A stretch of DNA of 64,000 nucleotides from JASGDN01 sp049840815 (GTDB taxonomy: Bacteria > Chloroflexota > Chloroflexia > Thermomicrobiales > UBA6265): NCBI GenBank assembly GCA_049840815.1, contig JASGJI010000004.1:124001-188000 (forward strand). Direction: 5' to 3'. The stretch's first letter is position 1. The number at the start of each line of letters is the position of its first letter. Made by a program: the position numbers and the translations under genes. This document shows, piece by piece, positions 23,084 through 31,749 of the stretch. The notes beneath the pieces are model-generated. The model did no database searches and was not told the DNA's origin. It worked only from the letters and a program-made list of their open reading frames with translations.

Positions 23084-25423
23084 ATGACCGCATCACGGTC
23101 CCCCCGACCCGACCCGACGACGACCGAAGAGACACCCGAGCCGACCAGCTCCGGGCAGTCTTCCCGTGGCAGGAAGCCCGCCTCCAACGGACGCCGGCGC
23201 TCGACGCCGCCCCGCGTGCAGGCGAAGGCTGCCACCGACACGCCCGGGACCGCGCAGGAGGTCGCCGGGATCGTCGGCGATGCCTCCGCGCAGGTCAGCC
23301 GCTCCGGCGAGGATGTCCGCAAGCGCGGCTGGTTCTGGCACTGGAACAGCATCGTCACCCAATACGCCCCTCTCCTCGGGCTGAAGGGTGTCGGGCTGCT
23401 CAACTCCTACACGGTCTGGACGGACCGGCGCGAGGAGTCGCCCCACCGCGGCTACGCCTTCCCCTCCCAGCAGAGCGAAGCCGACTTCTACGGCGAGGAC
23501 CGGGCCGAGCTGATCACCATCAACAAGATCCTGGTGGCACTGGATCTGATTGAAATCCGCAAGGAGATGGTGCTCCGCGTCGATGCCCAGGGCCGCCGCT
23601 GGAAGGTGCCCCACAACCTCTATCGCGTGAAGGATCATGGCGACGACGTGACGCTCACCACCCGCGACGTGATGCGTGTGATCGAGTTGGCGGATCGCGA
23701 CCGCGCGGTATACCGCTACCTGCGCCGGGTATTCTCACCCCGCTTCAGCCCCATCGACCACGCCAACGTCTGGCACCAGATCCTGGAGGAAGTCCGTCCG
23801 ACTCCCGTCTGGCAGCGACTCGCGGCGCGGACCGAGAAGGAGGAGCGAAAGGCCTCCGAGCGCACGAAGGCCGGCCACGCGTCCCGCAAGGAGAACGCGA
23901 CGCCTGTCACCGAAAGCGAGGTTTCCGAGGCCGGTACCGGTGCTTTTTCGTTGCCCACACGCGGTGACAACGCGGCATTCGAGGCGACAGGTGTCGCCAG
24001 TAACGCCAGCACGAATAACGACAGCGGCGCTGATGAGACGGACGGCGAGATCGAGTTCAAAGAAATCTTCGTTGCATCCATCAACAGAGGTTCTGGCACC
24101 GATCAGGGTACCGTTGTTGCATCGACCAACAGCGGTTTGGACCGGAATCGGGCCGGCACGGTTGGCCACGGCAACAGAGGTCGGCGAACCATCGTTGCTC
24201 CCTCCAACACGACGTATCACCAACCAAAAACAACAACGACTACGGTCGATGATGACGATGAAATCGGTTCTGGACGGGGAGAACGTCTGGAACCAGCCAG
24301 CCGATTCGGGACGAACCAGGGACCGGATGCATCCCGCGACGAGGCAATCGCCCTCCAACGATTCGCCGAGGCAAACGATCGACAGCCAACAGCCGCCGAG
24401 CGCCGACACCTGCGCCAAATCGCGGAATTCGCCTCCCCTATCGTGGAACCGGGTTCGGCGAGCCCCTGGCATCTGGTCTCATCCGCTATAGAGGAGGCGG
24501 TTTCGGCGGGCTCTTCCTACGTTGCGCCGAAGCGGATTCGAGAGATCCTCACCCGCTGGACGCGCGATGGCGTGCCTGCTGAATACGCTGGAAACGTACC
24601 GGGCCAAGCGGTTGGCGACTCGGTGTCAAATGTCTCACCCTGGGCTGTGACAAGCGGTAGTCCGGTCGGTCACAATGGCGATGCGAACGCCTCCGGACGG
24701 CCCGCAATGGGCGATGGCATCGTGCTGCCGAATGGACGCAGCGCGCAGGCGATCTGGGAGAGTGTCGGACGGGACGTCTCTGGTGCCCTCGGAAGCGCGG
24801 TGGCGGAATCCCTGTTGGCCGGAACGTCCATCGCCGCCTACGATGCTGGTGAGGTGACGATTCGGGTGCGCGATGCGGCGCAGCACGAGGCGATGCTTGG
24901 CGAGCATGCCATGCTCATCGGGCGTGCCCTGCGTGCCCAGCTTCGGCGACCGGTTCGCCTCGCCACTGTCCTCGCCGAGTCGGACGCGCCGGACACAATC
25001 GTCGAGGTCGAGCCGCTCGCCGTATCGACGGGCGAGGCTGCTCCTCGTGCGAAGCGGGCGCGGCTGGCCCGGCCGGAGCCGGTGACGCTGGGCGCGATCC
25101 CGGTCTTCACGGTCGAGCGCTGCGGACTCACCAACCGGCAGCTCTGGGCGATGGCGCTCAACGATCTGCGCGAGCAGGGCGTGATTCCGGGAGCCGATAT
25201 CGACGCCTGGTTGCACGATGCCGCCGTGCTCTCGCTGGACGATCGGGACGACGCCGTTTCGATCCTGCTGGGTGTTCCCCATGTCCTGGCCCAGCGCCGG
25301 GTGGAGGCGCGATTCCGCTCCGCCATCGCGGGGACGTTGGCGATGCTGCTCGGTGACGAATCACTCGCGGTCTCGCTGGATGTGACGATCATCCGCGACT
25401 GGCATGCCCGCCAGTCCGCATGA
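23084..25423 (+). CDS. Putative replication initiator with two DnaA domain I-like modules
   Basis: This 779-residue protein has no single family name I can give. A Ser/Pro/Thr-rich tail (1-75) precedes a conserved winged-helix-like region (about 80-190: GWFWHWNSIVTQYAPLLGL, then PSQQSEADFYGEDRAELITINKIL) like those in plasmid initiators. A long low-complexity linker (about 230-420) includes a repeat array. Two modules, about 548-635 (AIWESVGRDVSGAL) and 680-768 (QLWAMALNDLREQG), follow the DnaA N-terminal pattern of helix, buried strand and VLGRPV-like end. The ATG at 23084 has GGAGGG eight bases upstream. Context is a MerR regulator and an ExeA-like ATPase upstream, an antisense RNA candidate before it and a DnaA-box-like palindrome after it. 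Replication control is inferred. Confidence 0.6.
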   Translation: MTASRSPRPDPTTTEETPEPTSSGQSSRGRKPASNGRRRSTPPRVQAKAATDTPGTAQEVAGIVGDASAQVSRSGEDVRKRGWFWHWNSIVTQYAPLLGLKGVGLLNSYTVWTDRREESPHRGYAFPSQQSEADFYGEDRAELITINKILVALDLIEIRKEMVLRVDAQGRRWKVPHNLYRVKDHGDDVTLTTRDVMRVIELADRDRAVYRYLRRVFSPRFSPIDHANVWHQILEEVRPTPVWQRLAARTEKEERKASERTKAGHASRKENATPVTESEVSEAGTGAFSLPTRGDNAAFEATGVASNASTNNDSGADETDGEIEFKEIFVASINRGSGTDQGTVVASTNSGLDRNRAGTVGHGNRGRRTIVAPSNTTYHQPKTTTTTVDDDDEIGSGRGERLEPASRFGTNQGPDASRDEAIALQRFAEANDRQPTAAERRHLRQIAEFASPIVEPGSASPWHLVSSAIEEAVSAGSSYVAPKRIREILTRWTRDGVPAEYAGNVPGQAVGDSVSNVSPWAVTSGSPVGHNGDANASGRPAMGDGIVLPNGRSAQAIWESVGRDVSGALGSAVAESLLAGTSIAAYDAGEVTIRVRDAAQHEAMLGEHAMLIGRALRAQLRRPVRLATVLAESDAPDTIVEVEPLAVSTGEAAPRAKRARLARPEPVTLGAIPVFTVERCGLTNRQLWAMALNDLREQGVIPGADIDAWLHDAAVLSLDDRDDAVSILLGVPHVLAQRRVEARFRSAIAGTLAMLLGDESLAVSLDVTIIRDWHARQSA
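24067..24210 (+). repeat. Imperfect direct repeats inside the initiator gene
   Basis: Four copies of a unit close to GTTGCATCNACCAACAGNGG begin near 24071, 24116, 24161 and 24194. The first three are spaced exactly 45 bases apart and the last 33. A weaker related copy is at 23950. All spacings keep the reading frame, giving protein repeats such as VASINRGSG, VASTNSGLD and VAPSNTT. They lie in the flexible linker, where an intragenic origin would be tolerated. Confidence 0.55.
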
Positions 25424-25426
25424 CGT

Positions 25427-25463
25427 GTGCGGATAATCGTCTCCGAGATAGGATTATCCGCAC
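25427..25463. repeat. Perfect 12-base inverted repeat with DnaA-box-like arms after the initiator gene
   Basis: GTGCGGATAATC and GATTATCCGCAC form a perfect inverted repeat with a 13-base spacer, starting four bases after the stop codon. Each arm contains TTATCCGCA, one base from the DnaA box TTATCCACA. No T-run follows on either strand, which makes a simple terminator less likely. Confidence 0.55.
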
Positions 25464-25679
25464 GGAATTGGTCGCGGGGCCGGACGCCTGGATGCGCGAC
25501 GGGCCATGATAGGCATCGAGGGGGTTCGTGGCGGGGGCTTCCCGCTCGGACCTCTCACGTCTCTCGCTTCTCACCGTCGTTGGGGATTGGCAGCGGCACC
25601 TCGGCACGCTACCGTATGGTGGGGCCTCTCCGACAGCACCACCATTTCCGTTCACCGTTCGTCCCCGTTGGAGTGTTCG

Positions 25680-26759
25680 ATGGCCGATCCACTGCCGGTA
25701 ATCATCTCGTTCCATGCCGATGATCTGCCGCCCGCCCAACGCTTCTCTGCATGGGAGCAATTGTCGATAGACACGCACACGATCACCCGGCCCGCTGCCG
25801 ATGTTCCCTTCTATGGCGACGCCTTCATCTGCTCGTTCGGGGATCTCGTACTCAGCCATGCCCGATACGCCCAGCAGGTGTTTTCCCGATCGCCGCAGCA
25901 CATCCGCCGCGATCACCTCGATCATTTCGGCCTGTTCGCCCAGGGGGACGGTACCCGCACCCTCGCCTTCGGTCCCGATGGCCGGGAACAGATCGCCTAC
26001 CCCGGCGACCTGATTCTGTTCGACATGCAGCAGCCAGGCGATTCGCTGGCGTCCAATGGCAGTAGCGGCACCGTCTATCTGCCCCGCCCGCTGATCGAGG
26101 CCGCGATCCCCGCGGCGAGCAGTCAGCACGGGGCGGTCATCAGTGGCCCGATCGCCCGCCTCGTCGCCGAGCATATCCATGTGATCGGGGGCCACATGAT
26201 GCGCGATGAGACCGCGACCTCCGCCGATCCTCCGGGCTCCAGTCCCAGCTACCATCGGCTCGTGCGCTCCACCCGCGAGCTGGCGATCTCCTGCCTCCTC
26301 GATACCTTCGCGGATGTGCGGGCGAGCACCGTCGATGTGGATGCCGCCTCCGTGGTGCGGGACGATGCCCTGCGCGGCGCGATCGTCCACTATATCGATG
26401 CGCACCTCACGGACCCGGATCTCGAAGTCCGGACCCTCTGCGCGGCCTTCACGCTATCGCGTTCTTCCCTCTACCGATTGTTCGCCGAACCGGGCGACGA
26501 TGGCATTGCCCGGCTCATCAAGCAGCGTCGGCTCTCCCGCATCCGGGCGATCATTCTTGCGAATCAGGACCGGCGCCCGCTGGCGAACATCGCGGCCGAC
26601 TATGGGTTCCGAAGCGCGGCGCACTTCAGCCGCGAGTTTCGCGCGGTCTTCGGCTATGCTCCGGGGGAGCTACGCCAGATGGACGGTGATCATTCGCTCC
26701 GGCTTGCCAAGCGCGCGACGGCAATCGATTCCCTCTTCTACGCGCTCTCCGTCGCCTGA
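25680..26759 (+). CDS. AraC-family transcriptional regulator (AraC-binding-like N-terminus)
   Basis: This 359-residue regulator has an N-terminal sensor domain (about 1-190) of the AraC_binding_2 type, recognised by DDLPPAQRFSAWEQL at the start and GDLILFDMQQPG in the middle. The C-terminal double helix-turn-helix (about 250-345) contains LEVRTLCAAFTLSRSSLYRLF and the signature PLANIAADYGFRSAAHFSREFRAVFGYAPGEL. It probably senses a small molecule and activates a nearby gene; the serine hydrolase genes downstream on the same strand are candidates. The ATG at 25680 has GGAG seven bases upstream. A 168-base spacer separates it from the next gene. Confidence 0.88.
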   Translation: MADPLPVIISFHADDLPPAQRFSAWEQLSIDTHTITRPAADVPFYGDAFICSFGDLVLSHARYAQQVFSRSPQHIRRDHLDHFGLFAQGDGTRTLAFGPDGREQIAYPGDLILFDMQQPGDSLASNGSSGTVYLPRPLIEAAIPAASSQHGAVISGPIARLVAEHIHVIGGHMMRDETATSADPPGSSPSYHRLVRSTRELAISCLLDTFADVRASTVDVDAASVVRDDALRGAIVHYIDAHLTDPDLEVRTLCAAFTLSRSSLYRLFAEPGDDGIARLIKQRRLSRIRAIILANQDRRPLANIAADYGFRSAAHFSREFRAVFGYAPGELRQMDGDHSLRLAKRATAIDSLFYALSVA

Positions 26760-26928
26760 GCGAACACGGCTGACGACGCTGGGACGAATGGACAACTGCC
26801 TGGCACGATTGGGGCACGACAGAACGGGCGTGGATCGGTACCGTGGACGATGGTGCAAGATGTGTTGTGCGCGCGTCGTTGACGCATGCGTCCATCCCGA
26901 TTTTGGATCCATTACGAGAGGATCGTCC

Positions 26929-28284
26929 ATGGCTTCGTCTTCCTCCCGCCTTCCTCGTCGTCGCGTGTTGCAGGCCGGTGCTGGTGTCGCCGCCCTCGCT
27001 GGCGGATCCCCCTTCCTTGCCGCCGCCCAGGCCACGCCGGAAGCCTCCCCCGAGGCGTCGGATGCGACGCCGGTTCCCATGAACCCCGCCGACATCGTCC
27101 GTACCGGTGATGCGGTGCCGGAACTCCAGCCTATCGAGGATGTGCTGATCGCGGCCATGGCGAAGTGGGCGATTCCGGGCGGCCAGATGGCGATCGCCAA
27201 GGATGGCAAGCTCGTCTACAGCCGGGGCTTCGGGCTTGGCAGCATCGAGGAGAACCAGCCCGTCGAGCGCACGAACCGCTTCCGGATCGCCAGTTGCTCG
27301 AAGCCCTTCACGGGCGTGGGCATCCTCAAGCTCATCGACGACGGCTCCCTGACCCTCGATACGCCCGTCTTCCCGCTCCTTGCCTTCCAGGGGCCGGCCA
27401 ATGCCCCCTACGATGAGCGGCTGGATGCGATCACGATCGAGGACCTGCTTGTCCACGCGGGTGGATGGGATAGCGCCGGGACCGGGGTCGACCCGCAGTA
27501 CCTGCCCTGGCCGGCGCTTGCGTCGCATGTGCTGGGCGAGGCGGATCCCGCCAGCGGGGAGACGCTCGTCCGCTGGATGCTGAGCCAGCCGCTCGATTTC
27601 GATCCGGGCACCAAGAGTTCGTATTCCAACTTCGGCTTCAATGTCCTCGGGCGGGTGATCGAGCACGTCTCCGGGCAGCCGTTCGAGGTCTGGATGGAGC
27701 AGAACATCCTGGCCCCCGCCGGAATCACCAGCATGGCGATCGCGGGCACCACGCTGGCCGAACGCATGCCGGACGAGGTGCGCTACTACGCTCCCGCCGG
27801 TCAGCAGACTCGCCCCAGCGTTTACCCCAATGATGGGTTTGTCCCGGTCGCATACGGCTCCTACTACCTGCGGGCGATGGACGCCCACGGTGGGTACATC
27901 GCGACGAGCGACGACCTCGTGCGCTTCATGCTGGCGATCGATGGTACGCGGGGCATGGCCCTGCTGACGCCGGAGATGGTCACGGCCATGGAATCGACGC
28001 CACGCCCGGCCGCGATTGGCGCCGGCGCCGGCAACGCCGATACCAGGTCCGGCCTCGCCTGGGATGCTCCCGCCGTCGAGGGCGGTCACGAGTGGGCGCA
28101 CGCCGGGGCGCTCGAAGGGTCGAACGCCGCGTGGACGTTCCGCTCCCCGGATGGGGCCGCCATCGCGTGGGTCGTGAACACCCTGCCGGAGGACTACGGG
28201 ACATTCTTCGGGGAAGCCATCGGCGGGATGAAGGCGGCGCTGCCGGGGGTGACGGCCTGGCCGAACACCGATCTCTTCGCGTGA
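26929..28284 (+). CDS. Tat-exported serine hydrolase of the class C beta-lactamase/penicillin-binding fold
   Basis: This 451-residue protein starts with a twin-arginine signal (LPRRRVLQAGAGVAAL, cleavage after AAAQA) and an Ala/Pro/Glu linker ATPEASPEAS. The Beta-lactamase (PF00144) domain covers about 65-430: nucleophile motif SCSK (about 123-126), YSN at about 227, and the HAG-type third motif in EWAHAGALEGSN. Such enzymes are D-Ala-D-Ala peptidases, esterases or peptide hydrolases outside the membrane. The ATG at 26929 has AGAGGA eight bases upstream. It is followed by a hairpin and a second hydrolase of the same fold, so the two may be co-expressed under the AraC regulator. Confidence 0.87.
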   Translation: MASSSSRLPRRRVLQAGAGVAALAGGSPFLAAAQATPEASPEASDATPVPMNPADIVRTGDAVPELQPIEDVLIAAMAKWAIPGGQMAIAKDGKLVYSRGFGLGSIEENQPVERTNRFRIASCSKPFTGVGILKLIDDGSLTLDTPVFPLLAFQGPANAPYDERLDAITIEDLLVHAGGWDSAGTGVDPQYLPWPALASHVLGEADPASGETLVRWMLSQPLDFDPGTKSSYSNFGFNVLGRVIEHVSGQPFEVWMEQNILAPAGITSMAIAGTTLAERMPDEVRYYAPAGQQTRPSVYPNDGFVPVAYGSYYLRAMDAHGGYIATSDDLVRFMLAIDGTRGMALLTPEMVTAMESTPRPAAIGAGAGNADTRSGLAWDAPAVEGGHEWAHAGALEGSNAAWTFRSPDGAAIAWVVNTLPEDYGTFFGEAIGGMKAALPGVTAWPNTDLFA

Positions 28285-28344
28285 TCGGCACCCTCCGGGT
28301 TCCCGACGAGTGGCGTCGCATCGGGAGCTTGGTCGCCACGACAG

Positions 28345-28374
28345 GATGTGGTCGGCACGCTGGCCGACCACATC
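28345..28374 (+). terminator. Intergenic hairpin between the two serine hydrolases
   Basis: GATGTGGTCGG and CCGACCACATC form a perfect 11-base stem with an 8-base loop, 60 bases after the first hydrolase stop and 31 bases before the next start. The tail is T-poor, so it may be a partial terminator or an mRNA-stabilising element. Confidence 0.55.
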
Positions 28375-28405
28375 TCCGTTCACTCACTGAATCTGGAGCA
28401 CCACG

Positions 28406-29629
28406 ATGACCCTACGACTCAACCGCCGCCGAATGGTTCAGGCAGGCGTTGCTCCCCTGATGGTGGGGGTGGCCCTGCCTGTGCTCGGTGTCTCTGCCCA
28501 GGAGAGCGCCACGCCCGTCGCCTCCCCGGCGGGAACGCTTGCCGAGCGCATCCGTCCCCTGATTGAACCGCTCATGGATGCGGTCTTCGTCCCTGGAGTC
28601 GTCGTGCTGGCCCGTTCCAAGGGCGAGGAGTTCTTCGAGGCGTTTGGCACCCGTGAACTCGGCGCGAGAGAGCGGGTCACCACCGAGGATCACTTCCGGA
28701 TTGGCTCCAACACGAAGACGATGACGGGCACGATCGTGCTCCAGCTCGTGCAGGAGGGCAAGCTCGCCCTCACCGATCCCGTCGCGACCTACCGTCCGGA
28801 TGTCCCGAATGGCGAGCACATCATCATCGCGCAGCTGCTGGACATGACCAGCGGCCTTGCCAGCTACAGCTTCGATGCCCAGGTCAACCGCTACATGGAC
28901 GAGGCTCCCTGGCGGACCTGGGACCCAGAAGAACTGATCGCGATCGGTCTCGCGATGCCACCGCGCTTCGCGCCGGGTGAGGGGTTCTTCTACTCGAACA
29001 CGAACACCATCCTGCTCGGGCGGATCGCGGAGAGCCTCACCGGCATGCAACTCTCCGATCTCATGCAGACGCGCATCTTCGATCCCCTGAAGCTGGAGCA
29101 CACGGTCTTTCCGGCGCTCGACGACGTGACGTTGCCGGAGCCGTATCCGCATGGCTATCTCTTCGGCAACAACGTCTCGACGATCGAAACGACGGCCCTG
29201 CCGCTCTATCAGCAGGAGCAGGTGGCGGAAGGCACGTTGCTCCCCACCGATGTGACGTGGCTGAATCCCAGCTGGATGTGGGCTGCCGGCGCGACGATCT
29301 CCACCGCATCCGACCTCGCGACCTACGTGGAGGCGCTGATCGGCGGCGGGCTGCTCGATGCGGATCTGCAGGACGAGCGCCTGGCCAGCCTGAAGGTGCC
29401 GCCCGGCTCTCCCAGCGCATCGGATGCCGATGTCGCGAAGTATGGCTACGCCCTTGCGGAGTTCGGCCCGTTCATGGGGCACGATGGCTCGCTGCCGGGC
29501 TATACCTCGTTCATGGGGCACGATCCGCGGACCCAGGACACGCTGATCATCCTGACGACCCTCCAGAGTGCGCCGAACGGGAAGATGGTTGCCAATGAGT
29601 TCGCGAAGGCCATCCTCCCCGTCCTGTAG
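28406..29629 (+). CDS. Exported serine hydrolase (D-alanyl-D-alanine carboxypeptidase-like)
   Basis: This 407-residue protein has an RRRMVQAGVAPLMVGVAL signal of twin-arginine type, cleavage near VSAQE, and a beta-lactamase-fold domain (about 45-400). The active-site motif is SNTK (about 98-101), Tyr-Ser-Asn is near 200 (FFYSNTNT), and the third motif is MGHDGSLPGY with His-Asp-Gly (about 355), the pattern of R61-type D,D-peptidases. The C-terminal strand TLIILTTLQSAPNG completes the sheet. It should act on the cell-wall side. The ATG is preceded by TGGAG nine bases away. A strong terminator follows 22 bases after the stop. Confidence 0.87.
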   Translation: MTLRLNRRRMVQAGVAPLMVGVALPVLGVSAQESATPVASPAGTLAERIRPLIEPLMDAVFVPGVVVLARSKGEEFFEAFGTRELGARERVTTEDHFRIGSNTKTMTGTIVLQLVQEGKLALTDPVATYRPDVPNGEHIIIAQLLDMTSGLASYSFDAQVNRYMDEAPWRTWDPEELIAIGLAMPPRFAPGEGFFYSNTNTILLGRIAESLTGMQLSDLMQTRIFDPLKLEHTVFPALDDVTLPEPYPHGYLFGNNVSTIETTALPLYQQEQVAEGTLLPTDVTWLNPSWMWAAGATISTASDLATYVEALIGGGLLDADLQDERLASLKVPPGSPSASDADVAKYGYALAEFGPFMGHDGSLPGYTSFMGHDPRTQDTLIILTTLQSAPNGKMVANEFAKAILPVL

Positions 29630-29651
29630 TCTCTCATCCAGCTTGCATGAG

Positions 29652-29680
29652 ACGGTCCCCGGCAGCCCGCCGGGGACCGT
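29652..29680 (+). terminator. Rho-independent type terminator after the second serine hydrolase
   Basis: ACGGTCCCCGGC and GCCGGGGACCGT make a perfect 12-base stem with the loop AGCCC, followed by GTTCGTT. Confidence 0.8.
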
Positions 29681-29825
29681 GTTCGTTGCCCTGATGGATG
29701 ATGCGAGGCGGTACCCGTGTGTCGCTCCGACTGCACCGGCAGTCGCCTCCGCGTGGCGCAAACGCTGAGTGGCTTGACTCGCCTTACCTGGCATGCAGAT
29801 GGTCACCCGAGGATCTTTCTCCCCA

Positions 29826-30007
29826 TGTCATTCTGAGCGGAGCGAAGAACCCCCGCGCGAAGCGCTTCCGGCGAAGCCGGAACTCGGTGTCGGCATGGAC
29901 GGCGCCTGGGTTGCCGCGTCGTTTGGCGGAATGGCGGAACGACCGCCGATCGCTCGGGTATCGACCTCCGGCCGACAGATCGAAGGTGACAGTCTGCTCA
30001 GGGTGAC
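29826..30007. repeat. Degenerate copy of a palindromic intergenic repeat (TGTCATTCTGAGCGG type)
   Basis: The left end TGTCATTCTGAGCGGAGCGA and the right end CTGCTCAGGGTGAC are imperfect inverted copies of each other. Between them is a short perfect hairpin TTCCGGC-GAA-GCCGGAA. The left end matches the arm of the element at 40155-40318 with a few changes. No gene is supported in the stretch 29681-30138; this element fills most of it. Confidence 0.6.
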
Positions 30008-30095
30008 GGCAATCTTGTATGTATTCGGAGATCGCTTTTGGTCACGTTAAGCGCTGAGCATGCGATTGCTCTACCCTGAAGGACCAGATGCGGAA

Positions 30096-30125
30096 ATGGG
30101 TGAGAAATGGGTGCGATAATGGGTG
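30096..30125 (+). repeat. Three ATGGGTG direct repeats ahead of the fic gene
   Basis: ATGGGTG occurs at 30096-30102, 30107-30113 and 30119-30125, spaced 11 and 12 bases, about one helical turn, ending 14 bases before the fic start. This could be a regulator site covering the leader; no protein can be named. Confidence 0.4.
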
Positions 30126-30138
30126 AGGAGGGTTGCCC

Positions 30139-31206
30139 ATGTTCATCCGACCGCCATTACTTCCCCGCGCATCCGATATCATCATCACGCCGCGAATGCT
30201 CACCCTGATTGCGGAGATCGACGCCTTCCGCGCGAGCTGGAAAACGGCCGCTCCCTTACCGGAGGATCGTTTGCTGGCTCTTCGCCGGGTTGCGACGATC
30301 CAGAGCATCGGCGCTTCCACCCGAATCGAGGGGGCGATGCTCACCGATAGCGAGGTGGAGGCGTTGCTGCGTGGCTTCGACCCCGCTGGCATCGAGCGTC
30401 GCGATGAGCAGGAGGTAGCGGGATACGCCGAGGTCGTCGATCTCATCATCGCGCAGTGGACGGATATTCCGGTGACGCCGAATGGCATCCGGCAAGTCCA
30501 CCGGCTAATGATGGCCTACAGCGAGCGGGACGACTGGCATCGCGGCAACTTCAAGATCGTCGCAAACAATGTGGTGGCGATCGATGCGTTCGGCAATCCC
30601 ATTGGCATCATCCTCCAGACGGCATCGCCGTTCGAGACGCCGCAACGGATGGAGGACCTGACGACGTGGAACGCCGCCGAAGCCGGGGATGAGGACATGC
30701 ACGACCTGCTCCGGATTGGTGTCTTCATCGTGGTCTTCCTGCAGATCCATCCGTTTCAGGACGGCAATGGACGGCTGAGTCGTCTGCTGACAACCCTCCT
30801 CTTGCTCCAGGGCGGGTATTCCTACACGCCATACAGTTCGCTCGAACGCCTCATCGAACGTCGCCGAGAGGCGTACTACCTGGCGCTTCGGCAGACGCAG
30901 GGCACCCTCGGCACCGACGATCCCAACTGGACGCCGTGGCTCACGTTCTTTCTCGAGGTCCTGCACGAGCAGACGCGCGACTTGACAACCCGCCTGGCTG
31001 GCGAGCGTCTGCTCGTGGCGACATCCCCGGAACGAGACGAGATTCTGCGTCACGCCCAGGAACGTGGGCGGGTGACGATGCGTGACCTGATCGTGCTTAC
31101 GGGCATGAACCGGAATACGCTCAAGGGGCATCTGCGTGCGCTGGCGGATGATGGGAGGATCGTGCTGCATGGATCGGGGCGCGGGAGTTGGTACGGGCTG
31201 CCGTAG
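30139..31206 (+). CDS. Fic family protein (probable AMP transferase with N-terminal inhibitory helix)
   Basis: This 355-residue Fic protein has the complete catalytic motif HPFQDGNGR (about 210-218), the flap TASPFETPQRMEDL before it, and the inhibitory S/TxxxE(G/N) motif as STRIEG near residue 59, which marks class II Fic proteins held inactive by their own N-terminal helix. A C-terminal winged-helix (about 300-350, RVTMRDLIVLTGMNRNTLKGHLRAL) is typical of Fic_N/Fic/HTH proteins. It modifies target hydroxyls, usually with AMP. The ATG at 30139 has GGAGGG eight bases upstream. No separate antitoxin is adjacent, consistent with self-inhibition. Confidence 0.9.
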   Translation: MFIRPPLLPRASDIIITPRMLTLIAEIDAFRASWKTAAPLPEDRLLALRRVATIQSIGASTRIEGAMLTDSEVEALLRGFDPAGIERRDEQEVAGYAEVVDLIIAQWTDIPVTPNGIRQVHRLMMAYSERDDWHRGNFKIVANNVVAIDAFGNPIGIILQTASPFETPQRMEDLTTWNAAEAGDEDMHDLLRIGVFIVVFLQIHPFQDGNGRLSRLLTTLLLLQGGYSYTPYSSLERLIERRREAYYLALRQTQGTLGTDDPNWTPWLTFFLEVLHEQTRDLTTRLAGERLLVATSPERDEILRHAQERGRVTMRDLIVLTGMNRNTLKGHLRALADDGRIVLHGSGRGSWYGLP

Positions 31207-31334
31207 CGCCGATGTCGCAAGGGGGAAGAAGCACCCGGAGGTACGCGTCTGGCACCATGAGGCATCGGTCACACCGGAGCGACCGATGCGCCCGAATGGC
31301 GCGTTCCCGCTGATCCAGAAAGGCCTTCCCACCC

Positions 31335-31739
31335 ATGGCACGCATGATCTTCCCCAATCTTCCCGTCAAGGATATCGCCGCCTCCGTCGCGTTCTACGAG
31401 GCGCTCGGGTTCACGAAGAATGCGCAGTTTTCCGATGAGAACACGGCGTCGATGGTGGTCGATGAGCACATCGTCATCATGTTGCTGCACGAGTCGCGCT
31501 GGAAGGATTTCACCACCAAGGCGATCCCGGATGCCCACGCGACGTGTGAAGTGATGCTCGCCTTCTCCACCGAGTCGAAGGACGAGGTCGATGCGCTCTA
31601 CACGAAGGGCCTGGCCGCCGGTGGCGCCGAGGGCAACCCTCCGCAGGATCACGGCTTCATGTATGGCAAGAGCGTCGAGGACCCGGACGGGCACATCCTC
31701 GAGTTTTTCTGGATGGACCCGGCGACTGTTCAGGGGTAA
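31335..31739 (+). CDS. VOC superfamily (glyoxalase-like) protein
   Basis: This 134-residue protein has two beta-alpha-beta-beta-beta modules. N-terminal FPNLPVKDIAASVAFYEALGF is the usual VOC start; C-terminal HGFMYGKSVEDPDGHILEFFWMD holds the final conserved Glu of the metal site (ILEFFW). It resembles the PhnB/extradiol-dioxygenase-like single-domain proteins that bind a metal and act on a small substrate or confer resistance by sequestration. The substrate is unknown. The ATG follows a weak ribosome site. A 58-base perfect palindrome lies 10 bases after the stop. Confidence 0.85.
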   Translation: MARMIFPNLPVKDIAASVAFYEALGFTKNAQFSDENTASMVVDEHIVIMLLHESRWKDFTTKAIPDAHATCEVMLAFSTESKDEVDALYTKGLAAGGAEGNPPQDHGFMYGKSVEDPDGHILEFFWMDPATVQG

Positions 31740-31749
31740 TTCCGGATAT

